Source of the DNA: Chryseobacterium sp. CY350
GTDB taxonomy: Bacteria > Bacteroidota > Bacteroidia > Flavobacteriales > Weeksellaceae
DNA length: 64,000 bases
Direction of reading: 5' to 3'
Assembly (NCBI RefSeq): GCF_027945075.1
Contig: NZ_CP116034.1
Coordinates: 2,232,001-2,296,000, forward strand
Position numbers and translations under genes: made by a program. Under the pieces are notes generated by a model. That model did no database searches and had not been told where the DNA came from. It worked only from the letters and a program-made list of their open reading frames with translations. The stretch's first letter is position 1; every line of letters starts with the position of its first letter. Positions 45,568 through 55,576 of the stretch are shown in pieces.

Positions 45568-48500
45568 ATGGAAACCCAAAAATATACTCCAACAAACAAA
45601 GTAAGAATTGTAACCGCAGCTTCGTTATTCGACGGGCACGATGCGGCCATCAATATCATGCGTCGTGTGATCCAGGGAACAGGATGCGAAGTTATCCACC
45701 TTGGTCACGACAAATCGGCTGAAGAAGTGGTAAACACAGCGATTCAGGAAGATGCAAATGCAATTGCCCTGACTTCTTATCAAGGCGGTCACAACGAATA
45801 TTTCAAATATATCTACGACCTTTTAAGAGAGAAAAACTCTCCGCAAATCAAAATTTTCGGTGGCGGCGGCGGTGTAATTCTGCCGGAAGAAATCGAAGAC
45901 ATTATGTCGTATGGAATCGACAGAATTTATTCTCCGGACGATGGTCGCGAACTTGGATTACAAGGAATGATTGATGATTTGGTGAAAAGATCAGATTTCC
46001 CAACTGGAAAAGACGTTAAAGCTGAAGATTTAGATTCTATCAGTTTTGAAAATTCAACCAGCATTGCAAAAATTATTTCTGCAGTTGAAAACTTCTCGGA
46101 AGAAAAACCTGAATTGGTAAAAGCCATTGACGAAAAATCAAAAGATTTAAACATTCCGATTATTGGAATCACAGGAACAGGTGGAGCCGGAAAATCTTCA
46201 TTGACAGATGAATTGGTAAGACGTTTCTTACGCTCCAATACAGATAAAAAAATTGCGATTATCTCAATTGACCCTTCGAAAAAGAAAACAGGAGGCGCAT
46301 TATTGGGAGACAGAATCCGTATGAACGCGATCAATGATCCGAGAGTTTATATGCGGTCGATGGCGACAAGAGAAAATAACGTTTCTGTTTCGCCGTTTAT
46401 TCATTCAGCATTAAATGTTTTAAAATTGGCTCATCCGGATGTAATTATTCTGGAAACTTCGGGTATCGGTCAATCAGGTTCTGAGGTTTCAGATTTTGCA
46501 GATGTTTCAATGTACGTAATGACTCCAGAATACGGAGCTTCGACACAGTTGGAAAAAATCGATATGTTGGATTATGCAGATTTGGTTGCTTTAAATAAAT
46601 CTGACAAACGTGGTGCTTTAGACGCACTTCAAGCCGTAAGAAAACAGTTTCAGAGAAACCATTTGTTGTGGGAAAGTCCGTTGGATGATATGCCGGTTTA
46701 TGCAACGAAAGCGTCTCAGTTTAATGACCACGGAACAACTGATTTATACAATAGATTAGTTGAAAAAGTAAATAATAAGTTTTCTGATTTAAACTTGCAA
46801 GGCTTTGTTGAACAAGAAGTTTCTGAAGATATAACGATAATCCCTCCAAAAAGAGTTCGTTATTTATCAGAAATTGTTGAAAATAATAGAATTTACGACG
46901 CGAATGTTGAAAAACAGGCAGAATTAGCAAGAAAAATGTATCATATTGAAGGTGTGAAAAAATTCTTTTCTAATGAAACTTTGGATGCTGAATATCAGAA
47001 AGCCGAAAAAGATCTTCAACAGGAAAACATCGATTTCTTAAATAATTGGGATGATACGAAACAGGCTTTCAAAGCAGAGTTTTATTCTTATTTCGTTCGT
47101 GGAAAAGAAATTAAAGTTGAAACCTCAACAGAATCTTTATCTCATTTAAAAATTCCAAAAATTTCTTTACCAAAATATACCGATTGGGGAGATTTGATTA
47201 AATGGAAAGGTCAGGAAAATCTTCCGGGAGGATTTCCTTACACAGCCGGAATTTATCCTTTCAAAAGAACCGGAGAAGATCCAACAAGAATGTTTGCCGG
47301 AGAAGGTGGACCAGAAAGAACCAACAGAAGATTCCACTACGTTTCTGCGGAAATGGATGCAAAACGTTTGTCTACAGCATTTGACTCCGTGACTTTGTAT
47401 GGACAAGACCCTGCTCTACCACCGGATATTTATGGTAAAATCGGAAATGCAGGAGTTTCTATCGCAACTTTAGATGATGCGAAAAAATTGTATTCCGGAT
47501 TTGATTTGGTGAATGCAATGACTTCCGTTTCAATGACGATCAACGGACCGGCTCCGATGTTGTTGGCCTTCTTTATGAACGCAGCGATCGATCAGAATGT
47601 TGAAAAATATATTGCCGAACATAAGCTTGAAGCGAATGTTGAAAAAGCTTTAAAAGCAAAATTCGACGACAAAGGTTTAGAAAGACCAAAATATAACGGG
47701 GAATTACCTCCATCAAATAATGGTTTAGGTTTAAAATTATTAGGTATCACTGGAGATGAAGTTATTCCTGCAGAAGCTTATGCTGAAATTAAGGCTAAAA
47801 CAATTGCGACCGTTCGTGGTACGGTTCAGGCTGATATTTTAAAAGAAGACCAGGCTCAGAATACTTGTATTTTCTCTACTGAATTTGCCCTTCGATTAAT
47901 GGGTGACGTTCAGGAATATTTTATCACAGAAAAAGTCAGAAATTTCTACTCGGTTTCTATTTCCGGTTATCATATTGCAGAAGCGGGTGCAAATCCGGTT
48001 TCTCAGTTGGCATTTACCTTGGCAAACGGTTTCACATATGTTGAATATTATCTATCAAGAGGAATGGATATCAATGATTTTGCACCGAACTTATCTTTCT
48101 TCTTCTCCAACGGAATCGACCCTGAATATTCAGTAATCGGCCGTGTAGCAAGAAGAATCTGGGCAAAAGCAATGAAACTGAAATACGGCGCCGACGAAAG
48201 AAGCCAGATGTTGAAATATCACATTCAGACGTCGGGACGTTCCCTTCACGCGCAGGAAATTGATTTCAACGATATCAGAACGACGCTTCAGGCGCTTTAT
48301 GCAATCTATGACAACTGTAATTCACTTCACACGAATGCTTATGACGAGGCGATTACCACTCCGACTGAGCAATCTGTAAGAAGAGCAATGGCAATTCAGT
48401 TGATTATCAATAAAGAATTAGGATTGGCGAAAAACGAAAATCCGCTTCAGGGTTCATTCATTATTGAAGAACTGACGGATTTGGTGGAAGAAGCTGTTTA

Positions 48501-48915
48501 TGCAGAATTCGACAGAATTACAGAAAGAGGTGGCGTTCTTGGCGCAATGGAAACGATGTATCAACGTTCAAAAATCCAGGAAGAATCAATGCATTACGAA
48601 TGGTTGAAACATACCGGAGAATATCCTATCATTGGGGTAAATACTTTCCTTGGAAAAGATGGTTCACCAACGGTTCGTCCGGGAGAAGTAATACGTTCGA
48701 CTGAGGAGGAAAAGCAGGTTCAGATAGAAACGCTTCATAATTTCCAGAAATCAAATGAAGATAAATCTGAAGCCGCTTTAAAAACATTACAACACGCTGC
48801 CATCAATCAGCAGAATTTATTCAATGTAATGATGGATGCCGTGAAATACTGTTCGCTTGGGCAGATTACCAACGCTTTGTTTGAAGTGGGTGGGAAATAT
48901 AGAAGGAATATGTAG
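45568..48915 (+). CDS. icmF: IcmF-type fused acyl-CoA mutase with G-protein chaperone domain
   Basis: A 1115-residue three-part protein. Residues about 10-150 are a B12-binding domain ([14 protein letters not shown] with the DxH lower ligand, [17 protein letters not shown]). Residues about 195-420 are a MeaB/ArgK-type GTPase ([17 protein letters not shown] as P-loop, [29 protein letters not shown] for guanine). The rest is the substrate-binding TIM barrel ([18 protein letters not shown] onward). This is the isobutyryl-CoA mutase fused (IcmF) layout, which interconverts isobutyryl- and n-butyryl-CoA using adenosylcobalamin, with the GTPase repairing the cofactor. Annotation pipelines often call it methylmalonyl-CoA mutase. 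Confidence 0.9.
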   Translation: METQKYTPTNKVRIVTAASLFDGHDAAINIMRRVIQGTGCEVIHLGHDKSAEEVVNTAIQEDANAIALTSYQGGHNEYFKYIYDLLREKNSPQIKIFGGGGGVILPEEIEDIMSYGIDRIYSPDDGRELGLQGMIDDLVKRSDFPTGKDVKAEDLDSISFENSTSIAKIISAVENFSEEKPELVKAIDEKSKDLNIPIIGITGTGGAGKSSLTDELVRRFLRSNTDKKIAIISIDPSKKKTGGALLGDRIRMNAINDPRVYMRSMATRENNVSVSPFIHSALNVLKLAHPDVIILETSGIGQSGSEVSDFADVSMYVMTPEYGASTQLEKIDMLDYADLVALNKSDKRGALDALQAVRKQFQRNHLLWESPLDDMPVYATKASQFNDHGTTDLYNRLVEKVNNKFSDLNLQGFVEQEVSEDITIIPPKRVRYLSEIVENNRIYDANVEKQAELARKMYHIEGVKKFFSNETLDAEYQKAEKDLQQENIDFLNNWDDTKQAFKAEFYSYFVRGKEIKVETSTESLSHLKIPKISLPKYTDWGDLIKWKGQENLPGGFPYTAGIYPFKRTGEDPTRMFAGEGGPERTNRRFHYVSAEMDAKRLSTAFDSVTLYGQDPALPPDIYGKIGNAGVSIATLDDAKKLYSGFDLVNAMTSVSMTINGPAPMLLAFFMNAAIDQNVEKYIAEHKLEANVEKALKAKFDDKGLERPKYNGELPPSNNGLGLKLLGITGDEVIPAEAYAEIKAKTIATVRGTVQADILKEDQAQNTCIFSTEFALRLMGDVQEYFITEKVRNFYSVSISGYHIAEAGANPVSQLAFTLANGFTYVEYYLSRGMDINDFAPNLSFFFSNGIDPEYSVIGRVARRIWAKAMKLKYGADERSQMLKYHIQTSGRSLHAQEIDFNDIRTTLQALYAIYDNCNSLHTNAYDEAITTPTEQSVRRAMAIQLIINKELGLAKNENPLQGSFIIEELTDLVEEAVYAEFDRITERGGVLGAMETMYQRSKIQEESMHYEWLKHTGEYPIIGVNTFLGKDGSPTVRPGEVIRSTEEEKQVQIETLHNFQKSNEDKSEAALKTLQHAAINQQNLFNVMMDAVKYCSLGQITNALFEVGGKYRRNM

Positions 48916-48963
48916 GACTAAATCAGTTCAGAGTTAGAAAATTTAGAATTTTTTTCATAAAAT

Positions 48964-48996
48964 AAAACCTTAAAGAGATTTTTTTAAGGTTTTTTT
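48964..48996 (+). terminator. Terminator after icmF
   Basis: AAAACCTTAAA (48964-48974) pairs with TTTAAGGTTTT (48983-48993), followed by T's. Confidence 0.7.
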
Positions 48997-49023
48997 GTAT
49001 TTTTATATCACTAAAAACACACA

Positions 49024-50094
49024 ATGAACCTCAGCTTTTCTAATTATAAAGTTAAAGAAAAAGATACTTTAGAATCTGTAGCAGAACAGCTAGGGATTTC
49101 ATCGGAGTATTTAAAACGATATCATAATACTTATTGTGATCTACAATATCTGATCGGGAAAGATCTTCGGGGAATCAGCGAAATCACGATTCCTCGCCAT
49201 GAAGAAATTGCAAAACTCAAAGAAAAGCAAGATTTACTTTCTTTACACGACCTTCTTCCTTCCCGTTATCTGAATAAAAGTTTATACGCCCAACATTATG
49301 ATGTTAAAGAAATTTTTGAGCAGCAGAATAAAGAAAATATCACCATTGATTATTCTTTGGCAGTCAGTTTTCGTGAAAACATCAATAACGGATTTATCAC
49401 CGAAGTAAAAACTTCCGGTTTTAAAAAAAACGGGCAGGATTCTGATGATAAAATCAGTATGCTTTCTCTTGCATGCATGGAAAGTATTTCACCGATTGCA
49501 TTTGATATTCCGGTTCAGGGAAAGATAAAAGCATTTTCTGATTATAAAAACCTTGTTTCGAGCTTTGAGAACAAAAGAAATAATCTTGAAGATTTTTTTA
49601 TCGGAGAAATTTCTGAAGCTTATATTGATCAGTTTTATAAGAATATTTCAGATGAAAATTATCTGCTGACACAATTTCAGTCGGTTTTGCTGTATCAGGT
49701 ATTATTCCCTGAAATGGAATGGTTTCACAGAAAAAAAGAATGGAAAGAAAGTTTTTTTGTAACTCCTCATTCATTTCCTGTACAATGCAGGTTTAAAACA
49801 GCATATGATTTCGAAAACACAGATGATGTGGAAATTATAACAACAGGTAAAATAGAAGAAAATTGCAATTTACAAGAATTGCTGAATGGTTTTAAACCAG
49901 AAGAAGAATCAAAAGACAAAATAAACGGAGAAGTAGAAATGCGATATTTCACTTCCAAAAAGACAAAGAAACTTAAACAAGCCGGAGCTCGTATCACTTT
50001 ATTTAACAAGGAAGAATTATACAGCACGCATCATCTTATTATTAACGCAAAAGAAGAAGAAAAACCCATAAAGAAATTCAGTACTTTAGCCTAA
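49024..50094 (+). CDS. LysM-like N-terminal domain protein of the toxin locus
   Basis: A 356-residue protein without a signal peptide. Residues 8-58 form a LysM-like domain (YKVKEKDTLESVAEQLGIS) with the extra motif KRYHNTYCDLQYLIG. The same RxYHNxYCxLxxLxG motif follows the LysM-like domain of the next gene, so the two N-termini are homologous. The remaining 300 residues are unrecognised, acidic and helical in character. The gene heads the toxin array 107 bp after icmF. It may be an adaptor or chaperone that loads the effector onto a contractile injection system (inference). Confidence 0.65.
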   Translation: MNLSFSNYKVKEKDTLESVAEQLGISSEYLKRYHNTYCDLQYLIGKDLRGISEITIPRHEEIAKLKEKQDLLSLHDLLPSRYLNKSLYAQHYDVKEIFEQQNKENITIDYSLAVSFRENINNGFITEVKTSGFKKNGQDSDDKISMLSLACMESISPIAFDIPVQGKIKAFSDYKNLVSSFENKRNNLEDFFIGEISEAYIDQFYKNISDENYLLTQFQSVLLYQVLFPEMEWFHRKKEWKESFFVTPHSFPVQCRFKTAYDFENTDDVEIITTGKIEENCNLQELLNGFKPEEESKDKINGEVEMRYFTSKKTKKLKQAGARITLFNKEELYSTHHLIINAKEEEKPIKKFSTLA

Positions 50095-50109
50095 TAAAAA
50101 CACAACCTG

Positions 50110-50910
50110 ATGAAAAAATACACCGCACAAAGAGGCGATTCTCTGGATTCCGTTGCCGCGAAATTCGGAGTGAAAGATGGGCAAACGCTCCGTTCATATC
50201 ATAATATTTATTGTCCTTTAGATGATTTACTCGGTTATGAACCTGTTCCCGGCAAAGAACTCCTTATTCCTGAAGAGAAAAAATATCTGAAAGAACCGGA
50301 AGATGAACATGTTGGTTCATTGAATGGATATGATGAAGCAGCAGAAGACCCTTCCCAAGAACAGCAGGAAGAATCTCAGGAACAAAAAAAGGAAGAAAAG
50401 AAGCAACAGTTTCAAAGCAGTTCGAGTGAGCATGACGGTAAATACTTTGTCGTACAGAAAGGCATGTGTCAATGTAATCAGGGCTTTAAGTTTCCAAAAT
50501 TCAAAGTAACCAGCCACCAGAAACATTACTGGAATGATGCCGAAGGAAAAGCCGATTTTCTTGCGGTAACAGAAGATGATCTCACATTCGACCCTCCTGC
50601 AATGCCGTTTGGAAACTGCAAACTAAAACCTTCTTCGGGAGGTTATCTTCCTTGCGCGTATGCACCTTCAGGAAAATGGACAAAAACATACGAAAAGGTA
50701 AAAGTAATGGATAAAAGCTGCCTTACAGAGATCTCTGAACTCATGTGCAGTACAGGCGGAAAGATCACGATTTTTAAGCACGGACAACAGAATGAAGCCA
50801 GCAAAAGCCAGGTAAAGAATGCTGATACTACGGAACAGCATGTCTATAATCCTGTTATGGATTTTGGGGAGTTCAAGGAAGAAATTAACGAGAATGAAGA
50901 AGCCAGGTAA
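50110..50910 (+). CDS. LysM plus DUF4280 (PAAR-like) spike protein
   Basis: A 266-residue protein. Residues 1-58 are LysM-like (YTAQRGDSLDSVAAKFGVKD, then RSYHNIYC). An acidic Glu/Gln-rich linker (about 60-105) follows. The C-terminal half resembles DUF4280: FVVQKGMCQCNQGFKFPKF, PFGNCKLKPSSGGYLPCAY, and the ending SCLTEISELMCSTGGKITIF. DUF4280 domains are PAAR-like tips that cap VgrG-type spikes and carry effectors. No signal peptide, as expected for a T6SS or related contractile apparatus component. It lies 15 bp after the LysM gene and 17 bp before the effector gene. Confidence 0.75.
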   Translation: MKKYTAQRGDSLDSVAAKFGVKDGQTLRSYHNIYCPLDDLLGYEPVPGKELLIPEEKKYLKEPEDEHVGSLNGYDEAAEDPSQEQQEESQEQKKEEKKQQFQSSSSEHDGKYFVVQKGMCQCNQGFKFPKFKVTSHQKHYWNDAEGKADFLAVTEDDLTFDPPAMPFGNCKLKPSSGGYLPCAYAPSGKWTKTYEKVKVMDKSCLTEISELMCSTGGKITIFKHGQQNEASKSQVKNADTTEQHVYNPVMDFGEFKEEINENEEAR

Positions 50911-50927
50911 TTTTTAAATGATTAATA

Positions 50928-52985
50928 ATGAATAAAAAAGGAGTTTCAGCAGTTTTAGGAAACAGATCTCCGGTAGTAGGAGAAAAACATATATATCATA
51001 TTGCAGACTGGTATCCCGATACACCCGAGTTGGAAAGAGATCCCGAAAAAGTAATATGGGAGCTTTTCAGAAAACGGAAAAACGGCAAATTTACATCAAC
51101 CAACATCAGGAAAAAAGGAGACAGCAGTTTTACATTTGGAGAAGCATCTTTAGGAAATACTTATCGCTTGGAAGGCTATATTCATGAACCAGAAGGAGGC
51201 GGTCTGATCATAGCACCGAAACAGAATAAGATTCCTCAGATCAGCAAAGCAGAATTATTGTATGTAGATGACACCAAAGGCAGCACCTTCAGCTTTACGG
51301 AAAAACTGAGAGCTAAAGCCTATTGCATCAATATGTTTAATAAGGAAGTAGTTTTCACCTTGTGGGAAGATGATGCCAAAGGAGCAGGACACAATAAAAA
51401 TAATATGCTGGTAGAAACCCAAAAAGCAAGAGTAAACGAGAAAGGTGTTGCCGCTGCAGAATTTAGTCTCTTGAGAGGACTTGTGACTAAGGCGATGCGT
51501 GGTGAACATGATGGACAATTGGAGTTTTACGTCACGGTAGAATACTTTAAAACCAAAAAGCATTCAACAGAGAATGTAGAGATTATCTATGATCCTTTCC
51601 CACGTCCGAAAAATCCGCCACCTCATTCCCCACCCGCAAAAGAGAAAGGAAAAAGCAAAAAAGAAGAAAAAAGCATTGGAGAAAAGATAGCCGAAACCGG
51701 AAAAGAACTTTGGGATTGGTGGGAAAGCAAAGGAACAGCTTCTAATAAACAGGAACCTACAAAACAGAAACCGGACGGGAAATCTACGGTGATGGTGAAG
51801 GAGGTGAAGGTGGAAAAACAGACAACGGCTTGTGTCTGTAAAACGCAAGATCTAGTATGGGGAGATAAAATTGGCTGTAATGAAAGAAAAAAAGTTATTG
51901 AAGTTGCTAAGAATCTTGAAATTGACCCTAATTGGTTAATGACTGTAATGGCGTTAGAAACGAACGAAACTTTTAGGCCTTCTATTGATAATGGTATTGG
52001 ATATGTTGGATTGATTCAGTTTGGAAAGGGAGCTGCGCAAGATATCGGTACAACACAAGATGCATTAATAAAAATGACTTTTATTGAGCAGATGACTTAT
52101 GTAGAAAAACATTTGAAGCCTAGAAAGTCTAAATATAAAACATTAACAGATTTGTATTTATCAGTATTATATCCAAGTGCTTGCGGACATGGTTCCGAGA
52201 AGGATTATGTTGTTTTAGATGGAGCAGCATATAAAAGTAATCCCTTATTTTTCAAAGAAAAAGGTGAATGGGAATATGCTGAAAAAACAAATAAAAAAGG
52301 CAAAAAAATCAAGAAAAAAGTTCCTACAGATCCCAATGGAAGCACTTATGTTTGGGAGGTAGCAATGGTGGCTCAAGAGATTTTCACTAAGGGATTATCT
52401 GTAAAAGAAAATGAATTTGCTTGTGGTGCAGCAAAAGAGTCTCATAAAGATAAAGATAAATGTCCAGATGATTGTTCACAATGTTTTGATTATAATGATG
52501 TTGTTGATAATCCTAAAATTAATAATCAAAGCAATAATGTAAATAAGAATAGATTTCATAGAGCGATGAGAATTAATAATGCTCATCCAAAAGGATATTA
52601 TCATACAGGAGTAGATATTTTAGCATCACTCAATACTTCCCTAAGATCAATGTTATGCGGCGAAGTAACAGAAGCATACAATACTGGCGGCGATTTAGGT
52701 ATTATTGTTACTGTAAAATCTAGAGATAAGGAAGGTAACTATATTTGGATAAGATACTGTCATTTAAATTCCATTTCTGTAAAAAAGGGACAAAAAATTA
52801 AACACGGAACTGTAATTGGATTATCGGGAAATACGGGAAACGCTAAAAATGTTTTACCACAATTTTATCACATTCATATCGAGGCTTCAAAAGATGGCGT
52901 GTTTTTTAAAGGAAATACCCGAGTCGATCCAGAAAAGTTTATGAAAACTAAATTTGATGAAACTAAACAAGGCAATGTAATTTAA
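50928..52985 (+). CDS. Polymorphic peptidoglycan-hydrolase effector (lysozyme-like plus M23)
   Basis: A 685-residue effector with no signal peptide. Residues 1-225 are a beta-rich delivery region of unknown family. Residues 226-295 are a Pro/Lys/Glu-rich linker containing IGEKIAETGKELWDWW. Residues about 300-440 are lysozyme-like: CVCKTQDLVWG, MALETNETF with a candidate catalytic E344, and GYVGLIQFG. Residues about 545-670 are an M23 metallopeptidase: H559 and D563 in YHTGVDILA, H612 in RYCHLNS, and HIH at 648-650. It should cut both glycan and peptide bonds of peptidoglycan. Base composition becomes visibly more AT-rich after the linker (about 51,840). Confidence 0.82.
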   Translation: MNKKGVSAVLGNRSPVVGEKHIYHIADWYPDTPELERDPEKVIWELFRKRKNGKFTSTNIRKKGDSSFTFGEASLGNTYRLEGYIHEPEGGGLIIAPKQNKIPQISKAELLYVDDTKGSTFSFTEKLRAKAYCINMFNKEVVFTLWEDDAKGAGHNKNNMLVETQKARVNEKGVAAAEFSLLRGLVTKAMRGEHDGQLEFYVTVEYFKTKKHSTENVEIIYDPFPRPKNPPPHSPPAKEKGKSKKEEKSIGEKIAETGKELWDWWESKGTASNKQEPTKQKPDGKSTVMVKEVKVEKQTTACVCKTQDLVWGDKIGCNERKKVIEVAKNLEIDPNWLMTVMALETNETFRPSIDNGIGYVGLIQFGKGAAQDIGTTQDALIKMTFIEQMTYVEKHLKPRKSKYKTLTDLYLSVLYPSACGHGSEKDYVVLDGAAYKSNPLFFKEKGEWEYAEKTNKKGKKIKKKVPTDPNGSTYVWEVAMVAQEIFTKGLSVKENEFACGAAKESHKDKDKCPDDCSQCFDYNDVVDNPKINNQSNNVNKNRFHRAMRINNAHPKGYYHTGVDILASLNTSLRSMLCGEVTEAYNTGGDLGIIVTVKSRDKEGNYIWIRYCHLNSISVKKGQKIKHGTVIGLSGNTGNAKNVLPQFYHIHIEASKDGVFFKGNTRVDPEKFMKTKFDETKQGNVI
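51537..51800 (+). repeat. Effector linker repeat, copy 1 (in the intact effector)
   Basis: This is the reference copy of a linker-coding repeat found again at about 55577, 58155 and 60410. Its 3' part (51604-51782) is almost base-for-base identical to copy 2. It encodes a Pro/Lys/Glu-rich hinge ending at IGEKIAETGKELWDWW and the following KxEPTKQKPDGK stretch. Each copy is followed by a different toxin cassette, so the repeat marks the exchange point. Confidence 0.85.
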
Positions 52986-52995
52986 AATAGCATCA

Positions 52996-53946
52996 ATGAG
53001 AAACATATTTCTATACGTATTGTTTACCCTTACTTTGATAAATTGTAAAGGACAGAAAAAAGATGAAATATCAAATTTTAATAAAGTATCCGATTATTAT
53101 TTTGACAAAGAAGAAAAAATTCCATCAAAATTTAATCTGAATAAAAAGAATGGAGAATATATAATATATTATATTCCAACTGATAGCATAAAAGAATATT
53201 ACGATAATTTTCTTAAAATAAATAATATAAATCCCGTAATTGATGAATATAATGATACTTATGATTACAAAGAAAATGACAAGAAAAAGATAAATTCATT
53301 GCTCAAAAACAAGCTAAATGATGTAAACAATTATAACATCATTGGAAAACACATATCTTCAAAATATTTCCAATATGAAGGAAATGGTAATTATTCAATT
53401 GATTACCCTTATATCATAAAATTTTACAAAAAAGATGATGAAAAATGGATCTTTATTAAAGAATTTAATGTAAAAAACTATGATGACAATATTAAGTATT
53501 CAAAAAAGGAATTCTTAAAATCACTAATATTAAATACGAATTTTTCTGATAAAAAGAGCATAAATAGTAATAAACAAACTTCTTATTTAAAAGATTGGGA
53601 AGGAAGATATTCTCTTACATTAAATGAGGACAGTGATGATTGGAGAAATATTCATGAAATAAAACTGACCATTTCAAAAGATTCAGTAATTTATACCGTT
53701 AAAGGTTTTCAATTATATGAATATTATATTCTATCAACTAAAGAAACTCAAAAGTTTATTAATCTACATTATCTAAAAGCTCTTGATAACACAGAAAATA
53801 TAGGTCATTTAAAAAAAACCAAAGATTTTGGCACATTTACTTTTGATGGGAAAAACTATATTTTAGAAAGCCCTTATATTGATTTGAATTTTAATAATGG
53901 AAGAAAGAATAAGTATAAATTGATTAAATCAAATCAGAAAAATTAA
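52996..53946 (+). CDS. Putative immunity lipoprotein, WxGxY family (for M23 effector)
   Basis: A 316-residue lipoprotein (signal MRNIFLYVLFTLTLINC). It begins 10 bp after the effector. The C-terminal half has LKDWEGRYSLTLNED, the WxGxY motif shared with the protein encoded at 62052-63014 (ISNWKGVYHVDIDYG) and with two relics. More N-terminal similarity is also visible (INSLLKNKLNDV and INLLIKKRLENN; IDYPYIIKFY and KYPYKKYFYLY). A lipid-anchored periplasmic protein is what is needed to block a periplasmic M23 toxin. The role is inferred from position and pairing only. Confidence 0.7.
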   Translation: MRNIFLYVLFTLTLINCKGQKKDEISNFNKVSDYYFDKEEKIPSKFNLNKKNGEYIIYYIPTDSIKEYYDNFLKINNINPVIDEYNDTYDYKENDKKKINSLLKNKLNDVNNYNIIGKHISSKYFQYEGNGNYSIDYPYIIKFYKKDDEKWIFIKEFNVKNYDDNIKYSKKEFLKSLILNTNFSDKKSINSNKQTSYLKDWEGRYSLTLNEDSDDWRNIHEIKLTISKDSVIYTVKGFQLYEYYILSTKETQKFINLHYLKALDNTENIGHLKKTKDFGTFTFDGKNYILESPYIDLNFNNGRKNKYKLIKSNQKN

Positions 53947-53956
53947 ATTAAACGTA

Positions 53957-54373
53957 TTGATAACAGAAAAAAACTGTAAAAAAATTTCTGGGGAAATGAT
54001 GAGTGGTGAAGAGTGTGTTTTTAAAAATTCTCAAATTGAAAAAGTTGATGAATCTAATTATCTATTAAAAAATTTACCTATAGAGAATATAAATATTGAT
54101 ATTAATAAAAATGGTATAATGAAAATTGATTATTCAATTAGTGAAAAAAAGATTAAAATTGATATGGAATATGATGGAGGTCAAACTTTTTGGAGAGATG
54201 CTATGAAAGCTTATAAAAACGAAGTTGCATTTGTTACAGAATTAGAAAATATTATATCTATAGGCATAAAATGGAAATTTATTAAAAACTATACATATAA
54301 AAAAGGAATTAAAAATACTACAGGCAAAGCATTGAGTGTCCACCAAGATCATTTCCATTTAGGTTACAGATAA
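53957..54373 (+). CDS. Orphan toxin C-terminal cassette with HxDHFH motif (no normal start)
   Basis: An open frame of about 138 codons with no ATG before residue 14 and a frame that runs back into the preceding gene, so it is probably a headless cassette, not a real gene with a TTG start. The C-terminus is SVHQDHFHLGYR. HxDHFH is the metal-binding ending of M15/M74-type peptidoglycan peptidases, so the cassette probably supplied a third hydrolase specificity. It lies between two lipoprotein genes, 10 and 14 bp away, but has no linker copy. It could only act if joined to a delivery region. Confidence 0.55.
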   Translation: MITEKNCKKISGEMMSGEECVFKNSQIEKVDESNYLLKNLPIENINIDINKNGIMKIDYSISEKKIKIDMEYDGGQTFWRDAMKAYKNEVAFVTELENIISIGIKWKFIKNYTYKKGIKNTTGKALSVHQDHFHLGYR

Positions 54374-54387
54374 TTAATTATAAAAAA

Positions 54388-55533
54388 ATGAAAAAAATAA
54401 TATTTCTTTTTCTTGCTAGCACAAGCTTATTAAACTGTCAAAAGAAAATAACAGTAGATAAAACAGTTGAAAAAAACACAGATATAGAATTAATAAAAAA
54501 ACATATGAAACTCCAAGAAAAAATTGAACTTTCAGAAAATGATACAAATATTGCCAATCAATATCGCTTGAATGATAGTGATATTGAACTCGGTGGAGAA
54601 GTGGTTTTACAAGGAATGAAAAATAGTGGATATATAATTCCTGATCCAAAAGATTTCTCTGAAAAAATAAAAGAAGTTTTTGAAGAAACACCCAATTCTC
54701 ATAATACGGCGATAAAAAAACATAACATTTTTATTACATTTTTTGTGAGTCCAAATCAGGAAAAAGATTTAGCACAAACTGAATATGATTATACTTATGA
54801 TCATATTTTCACTTTTCCAAAATATGGAATAATAACTACACTTCCACTGCTGAATGATTTAGCAACTTTAAAAGACAATAATTTGAGCATTCACTTAGAT
54901 CAAAATACAATCGCGCGAAACAAATATTTGTTTAATAATAGTAAGGGCGATTTAACTTGGCTTTTAGCCAATGATAAGGATTTTTTAAAAAATTTATTAA
55001 TTTATTTCGGATATGACAAAGAAGAGAAAATAAATGAGATGGTATTAAAAAATTTATTGCACGAATATAGTAACGAAATACCATCTTCAAATGGAAAAAT
55101 AGGGAATGTATTTTTTGTAAAAGGTTATAATGGAAAATTGCAAATTAGAAAAAATCTTTTAAAATATATTGAAAAAACAATTACAAAAGATTATGATGAA
55201 TATATTTCTGCACTTTCAGAATATAAAATTTCAATATTATATTCTCCAGAAAATCAATCTTCTTTTAATGATGAGGAAAAAGCAGAAATCGTTGCAAATA
55301 TTTCCAATATAGAAATTCCCGCATTTAATAAATATAAAGGTCAAAGTGATCAGGCTTGGAATCAAAAAGCAAGTACTTTATTTTACTTACAGAGTAAAGA
55401 TGCAATGAATCTTCCCGAAATTTTAGATATTTTAAAAAGGCATAATTATTTTGGCTTTAGTTATCTGAAAAATTATATTGAAAATGGTCAACTGGAAGAT
55501 GAAAATCCCACTTCACCACAAGGAGACGAATAA
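54388..55533 (+). CDS. Putative immunity lipoprotein for the HxDHFH cassette
   Basis: A 381-residue lipoprotein (signal MKKIIFLFLASTSLLNC). The mature part is charged and helical, with IKEVFEETPNSHNT and YEKEEKINEMVLKN-like segments and a Ser/Pro-rich end (ENPTSPQGDE). It is not similar to the WxGxY or DUF3828-like immunity families in this locus. Position directly behind the HxDHFH cassette and a lipoprotein signal suggest that it is the partner immunity protein. No family is recognised. Confidence 0.55.
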   Translation: MKKIIFLFLASTSLLNCQKKITVDKTVEKNTDIELIKKHMKLQEKIELSENDTNIANQYRLNDSDIELGGEVVLQGMKNSGYIIPDPKDFSEKIKEVFEETPNSHNTAIKKHNIFITFFVSPNQEKDLAQTEYDYTYDHIFTFPKYGIITTLPLLNDLATLKDNNLSIHLDQNTIARNKYLFNNSKGDLTWLLANDKDFLKNLLIYFGYDKEEKINEMVLKNLLHEYSNEIPSSNGKIGNVFFVKGYNGKLQIRKNLLKYIEKTITKDYDEYISALSEYKISILYSPENQSSFNDEEKAEIVANISNIEIPAFNKYKGQSDQAWNQKASTLFYLQSKDAMNLPEILDILKRHNYFGFSYLKNYIENGQLEDENPTSPQGDE

Positions 55534-55576
55534 AATCAACATTGATAATAATATTTTAAGGTAAAGAACTGGATTA

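Noticed and set aside
45568..48915. T6SS component IcmF (TssM) because of the gene name
   Set aside because: The protein is a B12-dependent acyl-CoA mutase; the shared name is a coincidence and no TM or TssM features are present.
51564..51848. Cys/Phe-rich minus-strand open frame that recurs (51564-51848, 55667-55894, 58051-58368, 60342-60665)
   Set aside because: These look like a conserved protein in four copies, but they are the antisense of the linker repeat; their similarity is fully explained by the sense-strand repeat.
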